A DNA stretch of 64,000 bases. It comes from Cardiocondyla obscurior (Eukaryota > Arthropoda > Insecta > Hymenoptera > Formicidae). The notes under the pieces are model-generated. The model saw nothing but the letters and a program-made list of their open reading frames with translations. It searched no databases and was not told the origin of the DNA. Where the stretch lies: NCBI RefSeq assembly GCF_019399895.1, contig NC_091875.1, forward strand, positions 5,828,001 through 5,892,000, written 5' to 3'. This document shows positions 54,490 through 63,705 of this stretch, piece after piece; position 1 is the stretch's first letter; each line of letters opens with the position of its first letter. Both the position numbers and the translations under genes were made by a program.

Positions 54490-57400
54490 AGGCTCTTCAC
54501 GGCGACGCTTCTCGTCGTCGCGATTTTCGCCAAAGAAGAGAGCTCGTCATCGAAAAACCGTGATAAACGCCAGCAGCTCTTTCTACGAAAGGGTGGTCGA
54601 CTGCCGCCGTATGCGGTTCAAATGGAACCGATAGTACAATACTCTCAAAGAGATCCATTGTACAATCCTTTGGCGAGCCCGAAAAACGACGATTTGTACG
54701 AAGAAACCCCGTCGAGCTACTATCCGACAGAGCCCGAGCCGATCATCGAAATCATTATCAAAGAATCTAATGAATCTCTTCCCACTCCGGTACCACCGCC
54801 GCTTCTTCCCCAGTCGCGACCTACTAAGGAGCCTATTCAAGTATTCTACGTGAAATACGAGAAGAAAAAAGTCTACGGGGATAAAACGCGCGTTGTTTAC
54901 GATCCGCCGATTCCCGCGTTGACGCCGGTCGAAGAACACGAAGAGATCAAGCCGGAAAACTCTGCGCCATACGCGGAAGAGCCGACGTACACGGCGACAC
55001 CGGCACCACTTCCGGAACCGTCAACGACTTTACGCACTATCATTCGTCCGGACAGCGAGGTATATCATTCCGGTAGCAGTGGTATCCGCGTGACTTTCGG
55101 CACCGATCAAGTGCCGCCCAACAGCCACAGCAAGCGCAGCGACCAGGAGACACCCGGAAATAGCGCTCAGCAACCCGTAAGCAAGCCCACGACGTCTCCG
55201 GGGGCGCCGAAGAGACAGCATGGCCCGTATCAGCCGTTGCAGCCGCCGCAGCCTCCGCGAGTGCCGCCTGCATTCCCACAGCAGCGTATTATCAACTCGT
55301 TCCCGCCGCAATCGCAGGCAACGACGTTCTTGCAGCAGCAGCAGCAGCAACTGCCACCACCTCTGCAGCCGCCGCATCATCAAGCGTTTTCATCTCAGCA
55401 ATCCTTGAGGAATCCGCCGCCGCCGCCACCGCCATCGCCTTCAAGACCGTTGCAACGACATCCCATAACGATTCAGGGACTTCCGGAGATACAGCAGCGT
55501 GAGACGTTCAACAGTTTCGGCCCACCGCCGCATCACGTTAACATTAATCATCCACCGCAACCAGGATTTCCGCCCGCACTATCGGTATCGCATCAGAGCG
55601 TTCACGTGCAAAATCGGCCGTTGCAGAATGGTAACTTCGCGGAACCGCCTCAGCAGTCATTACCGGCCAGACCCAGCGGTTTTAATTCGGAGCCTTCGCA
55701 GCCGCTGTCTAGACCGAACAATTTCAACGCGGAGCTTCCGCAACAGTCACTGCCTCCGTTTAAACAGCAGGAGTTGGAGAAGCAACGTTATCACGAGCAA
55801 CGACGGCAACAAGAACTTTTAAAGCAGCGTGAGCACCAACGGCAGCACGAGCAGCAAAGACATCAGGAACATCAGCGATTCTTGGAACAACAGAGGCAGA
55901 TCGAGCAGCAAAGGTTACTGGAGCAGCAGCGGCAGCAGGAGCATCAGCGGCAGCAAGAACACCAGAGGCTTCAAGAGCAGCAGCGTCTGCAGGAGCAGCA
56001 GCGGGTGCAAGAATTGCAGCGCTTGCAAGAACAACGCAGGCGGAAGCAGGAGCAGGAGCTGAAGCTTCTTCAGGAACAGCAACGGTATCGCACGCAGTTT
56101 AAATATAATCAGGCGCAGCTTCAACAACCGCAATTACCGCCGCAATTACAGCCACAGTTGCAGCAGCAATTACCGCCGCAATTACCACCGGAACGACCAG
56201 CGGGTGAAATCTTCAAGGCCGTGCCGAAGCTGGAGCAGCATTACGCGATCCGAGAAAATCCTCTTCATCCTGGTCCGTTTCCGCCAAATCCCACATTATT
56301 GCAGCCGACGGCGTTTCCCGACGTCTCCCAGAACCAGTTCGTCTCCGCGCAACCGTTCAATGCCCTTCACGATTCCCAGCAACTCTCTGGGAACCCGGCG
56401 AATCATTTTATCTCCGGTGACAATCAACAGTTAAACACGCAGCAATTAAACACGAAACATCAGCCCCATCAGAACAGTCAGCCGAGTATCTTCTCGCAGA
56501 ATCTTCCGGCATCGCAACAACGGCCGCAAAGCACTTTCTCTCAGCAGCAATCGATATGGGGCCGGCCGCTATTCCAAAACAATCCCACGCAGAAGATCTA
56601 CGCGACACCGGTGAGTCCCTCGGAAGAGTTTAACTCTCCGTCGACCGCTAGAACGTTCCTGCCGACGACTACGACCACGACCACGACGACGACCACCACG
56701 ACCACCGAGGCGCCGACCACCACGACGCTCTCGCCGAACAAGGCGGCCAAGATCAAGGAGAACATCGCGAATCTGCCAGACGAAGTGCCGGACGACATCA
56801 GGGAGCAGCTTCTAAGCTCCGGCATTTTAGGCAACGCCGACATCCAGATCCTCGATTACGACAAGATCGGCGATATTCCAATCGAGAAACTACCGCCGGA
56901 AGCTCTGGCAAATTTCTACGGCGCCGGAGGTGGAGCAGCGATTGCCGCGGGTAGCGAGCCCGTGCCAGCGATTGCTAAGAGGCCGTCGAAGATAATGTTC
57001 AGAAAGTCGACGACGAGCCTGGTCCCGGTAGCCGGCAGCAACAACGGCCCGACCAAGTTCGAGCAGGCCACCTTGCGACCCGGCGGCGTGGAGATGAAAG
57101 TAGTACGCTTTGATCCCAATACGGAGCAAGGCCGGGCGGTGGCGGAGCAGCATATACGGGACGATGCGACCCGGCTCGAGCCGGTAGCCGTGGGAGCGCG
57201 CGGGGATGCCGCACAATACAATCGTTACTTGCCGCTTAAAGTGAGCGGCTCGTCCTTTCCGATACCGGACGTGCCGGAGCTCAACGGCCGTAAAATATCA
57301 AGTGTCGTGGTTCTGGCACCCGTCGACTACGACTTTCCCGGCGAGGGGAAAGAAATCGCAGAATCGCAGCGGCGTGGTAGGAAGGCCGTTGGCGACGCAC

Positions 57401-57536
57401 AGCCGGTCAAGTTTCTCGCCGGTGACACCCTGAAGCAGCTCGTGAAAAAGCCCACTGCGGAGAACTACAAGAAGTGGCTTGAGCAGGAGAGTCGCACCGA
57501 GCCACAAAAGCAGTCCGTCGTACTCCTGGTGACAAT
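54490..57536 (+). CDS. Main exon of a large secreted Pro/Gln-rich protein
   Basis: After a long T-rich tract and TTTCAG, the frame opens with RLFTATLLVVAIFAKEE, the core of a signal peptide. A KNRDKR|QQ furin-type site follows, implying cleavage and an N-terminal Gln. A less biased segment comes next, with PIQVFYVKYEKKK and VVYDPPIPAL (about 54,830-54,930). It is followed by Pro/Gln-rich sequence (about 55,200-55,760), a Gln/Glu/Arg/His-rich helical or coiled block of roughly 110 residues (55,765-56,100), more Pro/Gln-rich sequence, and a Thr tract (about 56,655-56,705). A better-structured C-terminal part has NIANLPDEVPDDIREQLLSSG and FYGAGGGAAIAAGSEPV. The ORF seems to stop at 57,540, but that TAA lies within AT|GTAAGT, a strong donor. 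I do not recognise the family; a secreted matrix or cuticle-associated role is an inference from the signal peptide and composition. Confidence 0.88.
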
Positions 57537-58247
57537 GTAAGTATCATTAAAATTAAGTATTTGATAATGCATGCATGCGTAATAAGCTGCAATGCGATTA
57601 TCAATTTTTTTTTATTTTTTTATTATTTTTTTTTTTTTTTAATACTTAGAAGCAATTTTCGATATGCAGTTTCTCAGCCACTTTCTAAAAACCGATACGT
57701 TACATCATTTCATCATTTTCTGTCTGCATGTTCAATGAAAGTCGATAACATGACGCAGCAAGATAAACGTTTGATCGACTTGAATTTCCATGAAAGTTAT
57801 AGTTAATTGTTCTTGGATTGCAAATGATTAACATGTATCTGTAAAATAAAATTTTCTTTGTTAGTTTTATTTTTTTTTTTACGGGTAATTAAATTCTACT
57901 GTAACATCAAAATTATTTAAATCCGTTTCCACCGTTTGTTAGAATATTTTATTTTATTTAAATGTACTGTCTGTCCGGTATATTAAAACTATTTTAACTA
58001 ATTTCCTGAACGTGTCGCAGATTTATAGTTTCGCGGTAATGACACTCGCAATTTTAACATTTTCACTTTCTCTCAGTTCTCAAGTTATATGTATCGTTGC
58101 CGATTGACCACTTGCTTCATTAACTCCTTAACATTCTCTTGTCGCTGTTATTATAATCGACGCTTGCCCGCGTCTCGCGAATCCGCTCGAAAGTCAAGGA
58201 ATTCACGAGGCTACGCGCTTTCACTTGGATTCACTGCGGTGTTTTAG

Positions 58248-58416
58248 GCCGAGAGACGGCGACGGTCAGGGTGACAAGGAAATCTTCATGTACGACGTGA
58301 CCTCTGGATCCGTTAGCAAGCTGGCCGGCGATCTCTCGACGGCCTTTGTGGATGCTGCCGAGAGTAACTCCGACAGCAACGATTCCATCGACGACTCTAC
58401 TCTCTTAACGTATTAA
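58248..58416 (+). CDS. C-terminal exon of the secreted Pro/Gln-rich protein
   Basis: After the acceptor GTGTTTTAG, one base (G) completes the ATG codon begun by AT at 57,535-57,536. The frame then reads PRDGDGQGDKEIFMYDVTSG, SVSKLAGDLSTAFVDAAESN and an acidic SDSNDSIDDSTLLTY tail before TAA. The exact phase fit and the protein-like, Asp/Ser-rich sequence support the join to QSVVLLVTM of the main exon across a 711-base intron (57,537-58,247). With the ATGTT start exon the mature mRNA would encode 1,072 residues. The intron itself holds T-rich tracts (57,607-57,640, 57,867-57,880) and nothing else recognisable. Confidence 0.85.
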
Positions 58417-58867
58417 TTAGTCCCTTGAACCATCAAATGGAACATTATCCTGGTCACACTCTATTTCCTTTTGTTTTTTTTTTTTCCTTTTTTTTGTCCG
58501 TATTCCAAGATCTGAAATATGAATTAAAATTAGTTTAATTTGTTCATTGTTTCGCCAGCTTAGGAGAAAAGAATTTAAACGTATAGATCTGTATGTTAAT
58601 ATTATTTTGCACGAGATAATGAATGTTTAATAATAAAATATTAATGGTAAAAAAAAAATATAGTATGGACACGATGATGAATTTTAGAGATCATGCATTT
58701 ATTTATACAACTGATGCGAGAATGAAAATGAATTAAATAAAAGATTTTAGTATGACATGGAGAATTGCGGCATGGCAAATCACTTCGAGTATCCTTGTAG
58801 ATATCTCTTAACTATGTATTATTATGTACATACATATAAGAATATAATTTTGTACTTTTTTATACGA

Positions 58868-58873
58868 AATAAA
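58868..58873 (+). terminator. AATAAA polyadenylation signal of the secreted-protein gene
   Basis: AATAAA lies 452 bases after the stop at 58,416, in AT-rich 3'UTR-like sequence. Other AATAAA copies occur earlier (about 58,631 and 58,737), so alternative polyadenylation is possible. Confidence 0.55.
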
Positions 58874-60156
58874 ACGCAGTCTTTTAACCTTTGCGTGGTG
58901 CATTTCATATAGCTACAGGACATGTAATTATATTAAAGTTTATTAAGTTATTATTACTCTAGCGGCAACAAGTGAGCTGAACGAGATACAGCGCGCAATC
59001 AGCTGACAATGAGCTGCAAGAAACAGATTTCCTCGACGCCAATATTTCTCGATTATTATTTTCTTCTCATAAAAAAATGACGGTAACTATCAAATAAATA
59101 ATATTTAATCGTCGATTACAATTAAATAAAAATGGTAAATTAATCACGTACCCGAAGATGTAATCGTGAAATTCAAAGTGAACAAGAGACAAGTCTGAAT
59201 CTCGGAATTTCGCGACGTCGAGTATCCGAAAAACCTCGGGAAGTATTAGAGGTATAGAAGGAATAAGTTGGTGGCACGGAGCGGAGTCCAACTCGGAATC
59301 GCGACTTCCACGCGTCCAGATACAGAGGCTCGTCCATGTTAGGCTCTCTGGCACGGAGAGTGCTCTCGTCCCGCCAATTCTTTGACCACACCTTTTTTAT
59401 AATGGCTGAGACCAAATTGGCGGGAACAGCACTTGCTAGTGATAGGCCCATATGAACCAATCGCGTAACAGAATTTTTACCTTAGTTTCGTACAAATTAG
59501 TTACGAGCCGCCACCGTCCAGTGGGATATTAGTGAATAATTCGGGCAAGTAGTACTAATAAAGAAAATAAAATAAAATAAAACAAATTTGCTTTAAACTA
59601 AAGCGAAATAAGGCAAACTAAAAAAAAAATTATTTTTAATTATTTACATCTTGAATACTATTAATCAATAGCAAATTTATTAAATTGACGAAAATTCTGT
59701 GACGGATAACTAATGATAAAATTAATTAAAAAAAAATTTTTTTTTTTATGATATTTGTTAATTAATTTCCCGAAAGGACAGTGATTTAATTAAATTTTTA
59801 ATCTGCGGAAATTTCCCGAGGAATCAGAGAGCGCCACGAACGCGAACAAATGTTGGAATGATATGGCGGTTTACGAGTTTCACCGTGCAAAGTTCCACCG
59901 TTCTTTATTGTGATGTCGACTCGCGGTACGTAAAATTATACGACAGATTGTCCCGCCGATAATTCGCAGTAGCGAGGGAATGTTTTACACGCCATTGATC
60001 TCGTCGCACGGTTATTACGCATGTGCAACATCGTGGCTCGTTACAATTTCGTTGTGATTACTCTAACCAAGTAAGTCAGGTTAGATCGTTGGTCGACGAT
60101 ATTGCTCCTGATTTCGGGATTTAATTAACTCAATTCGCTAGTGAACACGGAAAAAT
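58874..60156. other. Intergenic region between the secreted-protein gene and SNIP1
   Basis: It contains the inverted E2F-like pair (59,369-59,425) and, on the minus strand, overlapping open frames (59,067-59,460) that might belong to a short divergent transcript. AT-rich sequence with A/T runs fills 59,560-59,800. The SNIP1 promoter and 5'UTR should lie within about 59,830-60,156, where the sequence becomes more CpG-rich. Confidence 0.5.
59369..59425. promoter_or_regulatory. Pair of inverted E2F-like sites
   Basis: TCCCGCCAATT (59,369-59,379) and its exact reverse complement AATTGGCGGGA (59,415-59,425) flank a 35-base spacer that contains a TTTTTTATAATGG stretch. TTSGCGG/CCCGCC is the core of E2F/DP binding sites, and paired inverted sites are typical of replication and cell-cycle promoters. 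Which gene they serve is unclear: SNIP1 starts about 730 bases to the right, and the minus strand has only a weak gene candidate. Confidence 0.45.
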
Positions 60157-61062
60157 ATGTCAAACTGGCGGTCGAATCGCGTGGAGCGACGCGATCCTCA
60201 TAAAATTAACAGAGAAAACAGGCGTGACAGAAGCGATGACGTGCACAGGGAACGATCGCAGAAAAGCGGAGACAGAGATCACAGAAGCGGTCGGCGCGAT
60301 CACTTCAGGAGGGACGACGAAAAACAGAATGAAAAAAGGAAGTACGACAGGTCGCCGGTAAGGCGGGAGAATAATTATCCCAGGCATCGAGATCGCAACG
60401 AGCGGAGTAGAAGTAGAGACAGAAGAGAGGACTTCGGCAGACGACGTGCCGATCAACACAAACAGAAACGGAGCCCAGATGACTCGAGAATGAGGAGGGA
60501 ACCTTCTCCAGATTGGGGAAAACCGAGTGTCAAAGAAGAAAAGCAAAAGGAGAAGGAGAAGCCCAACTTTGAACTATCAGGAAAATTAACAGAAGACACA
60601 AACACTGTCAATGGTATAGTCATAAAGTACTCTGAGCCACAGGATGCCAAAAAACCTAAACGCCGATGGAGACTATATCCTTTCAAAGGCGAAAAAGCCT
60701 TGCCTACATTGTACATACATCGACAATCAGCATATCTTATGGGCAGAGATCGAAAAATAGCTGATATACCTCTGGATCATCCCTCATGCTCTAAACAGCA
60801 TGCTGCTCTGCAATATCGTTTAGTCTCTTACCAAAAAGAAAATGGTACTGAGGGTAGAAGAATACGGCCGTATATTATTGACTTAGAGTCTGCAAATGGT
60901 ACTTTTGTAAATAATGTAAAATTAGAACCAAGAAAGTATCATGAATTGTTAGAAAAGGATGTGGTACAGTTTGGCTTTAGCACTAGAGAATATGTTCTGT
61001 TGCATGAAAACAGTAAAGATGATTCCTTTGATGATGATGTACCTTTTACAAACACAACTTAG
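60157..61062 (+). CDS. SNIP1: SNIP1 homologue, FHA-domain nuclear protein, 301 aa
   Basis: A single-exon frame from an A-rich start context (AAAATATGTCA). Residues 1-140 are a disordered Arg/Asp/Glu/Ser-rich region with RS/RD dipeptides (for example RSRSRDRR), typical of splicing-associated proteins. Residues about 173-285 form a forkhead-associated domain: GR at 196-197, SKQH at 212-215 and NGTFVNN at 247-253 are the conserved phosphothreonine-binding positions. The tail is acidic (DDSFDDDVPF). SNIP1 proteins are nuclear. In human cells SNIP1 is part of the RES/Bact spliceosome module and also affects Smad and NF-kB signalling and microRNA processing. Length and layout fit the insect family, somewhat shorter than the human protein. 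The stop codon abuts an intron in the 3'UTR. Confidence 0.95.
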   Translation: MSNWRSNRVERRDPHKINRENRRDRSDDVHRERSQKSGDRDHRSGRRDHFRRDDEKQNEKRKYDRSPVRRENNYPRHRDRNERSRSRDRREDFGRRRADQHKQKRSPDDSRMRREPSPDWGKPSVKEEKQKEKEKPNFELSGKLTEDTNTVNGIVIKYSEPQDAKKPKRRWRLYPFKGEKALPTLYIHRQSAYLMGRDRKIADIPLDHPSCSKQHAALQYRLVSYQKENGTEGRRIRPYIIDLESANGTFVNNVKLEPRKYHELLEKDVVQFGFSTREYVLLHENSKDDSFDDDVPFTNTT

Positions 61063-61151
61063 GTAATGACACTTCATATTGTATTACATTTATCACTGCC
61101 ACTATTTATTTCTGAAATTTAACTTTAAAAAATGTATATTTTTAATTTCAG
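61063..61151 (+). other. Probable 3'UTR intron of SNIP1
   Basis: GTAATG directly after the TAG stop is a plausible donor, and TATTTTTAATTTCAG ending at 61,151 is a good acceptor, giving an 89-base intron. The junction would lie right at the stop codon, so it should not trigger nonsense-mediated decay. Unspliced message would encode the same protein. Confidence 0.5.
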
Positions 61152-61175
61152 GATTTCTAATGTGCAAATGTATCT

Positions 61176-61181
61176 AATAAA
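61176..61181 (+). terminator. AATAAA polyadenylation signal of SNIP1
   Basis: AATAAA lies 25 bases after the proposed 3'UTR acceptor. A second copy near 61,350 could be an alternative. Confidence 0.5.
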
Positions 61182-62159
61182 ATTTATATACAAAGACTGA
61201 TGCGGATATCAATCTGTGAAAATCAAGAGAAATAAGGCCATTATGAAGAGGAAAGCCAAGTATATGTGTAGATACAAAGTTTCATTAATAATTTTTTGAA
61301 TTCTTAAAACTGTTTAAGATGCATAATATATATAATAGTATACATACGCAAATAAATTTACGAAAATTTGTGATCCTCTAAAATATATTTCACAAATCTA
61401 AAAGTTAATCATTGTAAATGGATTGTTTTATTTTTTTTTTTTTTTTGCACATTTTCCGTGGCATATTAACATTTTTTATGCCATTAATAAGGTGTAAAGT
61501 ATATTATATATGTAATTTGTAGATTAAAAGTAATTACACATCTCCTGTATATTGCAATTATATTATTTACAATTATTATAACATTCACTGATTCACAATT
61601 TATTTTCTTTTCAGATACTTGAAAATACAAATTTCAAGTAGTCAGTCCATTGACATAAACTTCACAGATTTTACATTCTAAAGTTTATCTTTTCAATACA
61701 ATTATACATATACTTTCTTAAAACTACACAGAAAACTTAACAATTTCTCATATTGATTTAGTATTTACTAATTATTGTCAAGCATGAAATTTGTACAATG
61801 AACAGTGAAAAATTTCACAGATTTTATTCAATAAATATTTATTTAAAATTAAAATTAAAAATTAAACTATATATGTATGTATATATATATACTATATATA
61901 TATATATTTCACATTTCTCATCACTCTATCAACATATTATTTCTACATTAAATAACAATTTCACGATTATTATTAAAATAAAATTTACGTCTCGAAACAA
62001 TCTGCCATACCTGTGTCACAAATTTTTGAGTATAAAAGTTCACGTATGTACATTAAAATGGCAGTTTAAAGCTATTCTTAACTCCGCTGTACGCGCGTAT
62101 TCCTCTTCTTCACGTATGAAATACTTGGGCATTTATAGTAATAAGCAGAGTTCAATGTA
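61182..62159. other. AT-rich convergent 3' region between SNIP1 and the Ser-rich gene
   Basis: Very AT-rich sequence with TA repeats and T runs (61,432-61,446). It probably holds the 3'UTRs of both converging genes. A minus-strand AATAAA (TTTATT on plus, about 61,820) is a possible end for the gene on the right. The 121-codon open frame on the plus strand here (61,798-62,163) is low-complexity and not considered a gene. Confidence 0.5.
61867..61908. repeat. (TA)n microsatellite
   Basis: Mostly alternating T and A with a few G/C interruptions, in the convergent 3' region. Confidence 0.8.
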
Positions 62160-62253
62160 TTAAGGCACCGCATTAAAATAAAACAAAAAACAAATTTGAG
62201 CAAAATCGTGTAGCGACTGTCCCGAATAATTTTGATTCCGTCTAGAAGGCAAA
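62160..62253 (-). CDS. Possible alternative last exon of the Ser-rich gene
   Basis: The frame of the Ser-rich exon ends GGATCGTGA, where C|GTGAGT is also a good splice donor (exon end at 62,479). A plausible acceptor (TTCTTTTCCGAGAGCTATTCAATCCAG) precedes base 62,253. Splicing there continues in phase as SLPSRRNQNYSGQSLHDFAQ and about ten more residues to TAA. Thirty open codons can arise by chance, so this is only a candidate isoform. Confidence 0.25.
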
Positions 62254-62474
62254 CTGGATTGAATAGCTCTCGGAAAAGAACAGAAATCGCTTTAAAAAAG
62301 TTGCATCAAAAATAGTATGTGTCATGTAAAAATCTAACATCATAATTTATAAATATTGAAGTATTTAAAGTTGCTTCGATTCACGTCATTCAAAGCTCAA
62401 ATGTAATTCGTGCGAGTTTCGTCTATTCTTATGTAAAACGTTATTAATTTTTACCTTTACCAGAACTTGACGAC

Positions 62475-63705
62475 TCACGATCCATTCACTCTGACAGCGT
62501 CCGCATTTATATTCGTATATGTAACGATATTGCTGCCGTCTTCGACGGGCGTCTGTCGTAATAGATTTAGCAGCGCGCTATTTATCACGAGCGGTATATT
62601 TGCCTTACCGTTCTGTAAATTTGAGTGAGTCCTTTGCACCTTCGGCAACGTACTCTTTGTCACCGCGTTTTCACTTGAGGGCACTTCCCCGTTTGGGCCA
62701 TTCGAGACAGTGCTGTTACTCTTTAGGCACGGTAAAACCGTTTGCGAACTAATCAGAGACGAACTGGGACGCGTGGAAGGCGCAAGGCTGTGTGAACTGC
62801 AGCTTCTATTCTCGATGCTTGCCTCGGAGTCTCTCCGTTCGCTTAAACTGGTTTTGTACTTCCGCTGGCCGTTTAAGGACGAAAAGGATTCCCTTTTGGG
62901 AAGAAGGGTCGTTTTCGTAATCGAATTTATTGACTTCGTACTGTCTAAAGTGTTGCATTTTTCCGGCATTCCTGAAATCGACGTACCCTTTCTATCTGGC
63001 AAGTTTAGACTGGCGATCGACGATCTCTTGTACAACTTCCTGTCGAATTGCTTCCGTTCCTCCGTCGAACACTCTTTACGATCCTCCATAGTCTCTGTAG
63101 GCAAGCTGCTTTTACGATCATTATTTGCGCAACTAGTTCTGCTTATATTCGTTAGATTCTGATCCGAGATGTGGATCGAGCGAGGTACTTCGTAACCGTT
63201 CGCAGGATTCTCCCTTAGGACGATGTCTTCGTTATCTGCTAATAATTCTAGATACTTTGGAGTTTCGCCCGATTGAGGCCCCACCATGGCGTTGCTCGAG
63301 TTTTGCAGAAAGGGCTGCATGTCTCGGCTTCCCTCAGAACTACTGGATTTCCAAGAGTTTCCTGTATAAAGTAATAATAACTTATAACAATGTAATTAAA
63401 TTTTATTCACTTATCGTGAAACTCTAAAAAGAACGTATTTTTTTTATGACGAAAAAAAAGATTACAGCACGTTATACATTTTTCTATATATTTGTTTCAT
63501 TATTTTTAATACGTAAGAAAGAAATTGCGAGTTGCGTTGCGCGCGGGTTAATTATAATGATTGTAAAAATACGCTCAATGAAAAGTGGAGGTGTCGCATC
63601 TCTTGAAGTAGGATGATAGAGTAGTGGATGATGTTTGTTAAGAAGACCTACCTGAATTATTATGATTCTGATTCTCGTCAGCAAAGTAAGCCATGTTAGA
63701 CACGC
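62475..63705 (-). CDS. C-terminal exons of an unidentified Ser-rich protein
   Basis: Two exons on the minus strand, 63,705-63,652 and 63,361-62,475, join in phase. The first runs from the acceptor GTGCTTGCAG to the donor TCAG|GTAGGT; the second acceptor is TTTATACAG. The first encodes VSNMAYFADENQNHNNSG, the second about 294 residues ending AVRVNGS. The sequence is rich in Ser, Asn, Lys and Arg. It has short Tyr motifs (KYLELLADNEDIV, NGYEVPRS) that could be SH2/PTB-type docking sites, basic-Ser motifs (KRSSIAS, KRESFSS) that look like kinase targets, and no membrane segment. This suggests a cytoplasmic tail or a scaffold protein, but I do not recognise the family. The N-terminal part lies beyond 64,000. 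Confidence 0.75.

Noticed and set aside
55030..57216. Several minus-strand and alternate-frame ORFs opposite the Pro/Gln-rich exon
   Set aside because: They are shadows of the repetitive CAG/CCG codons of the real gene.
59173..59460. 95-codon minus-strand frame as a stand-alone gene
   Set aside because: It overlaps another open frame of equal length and I recognise no family. It is kept only as part of the divergent-transcript question, not as a called gene.
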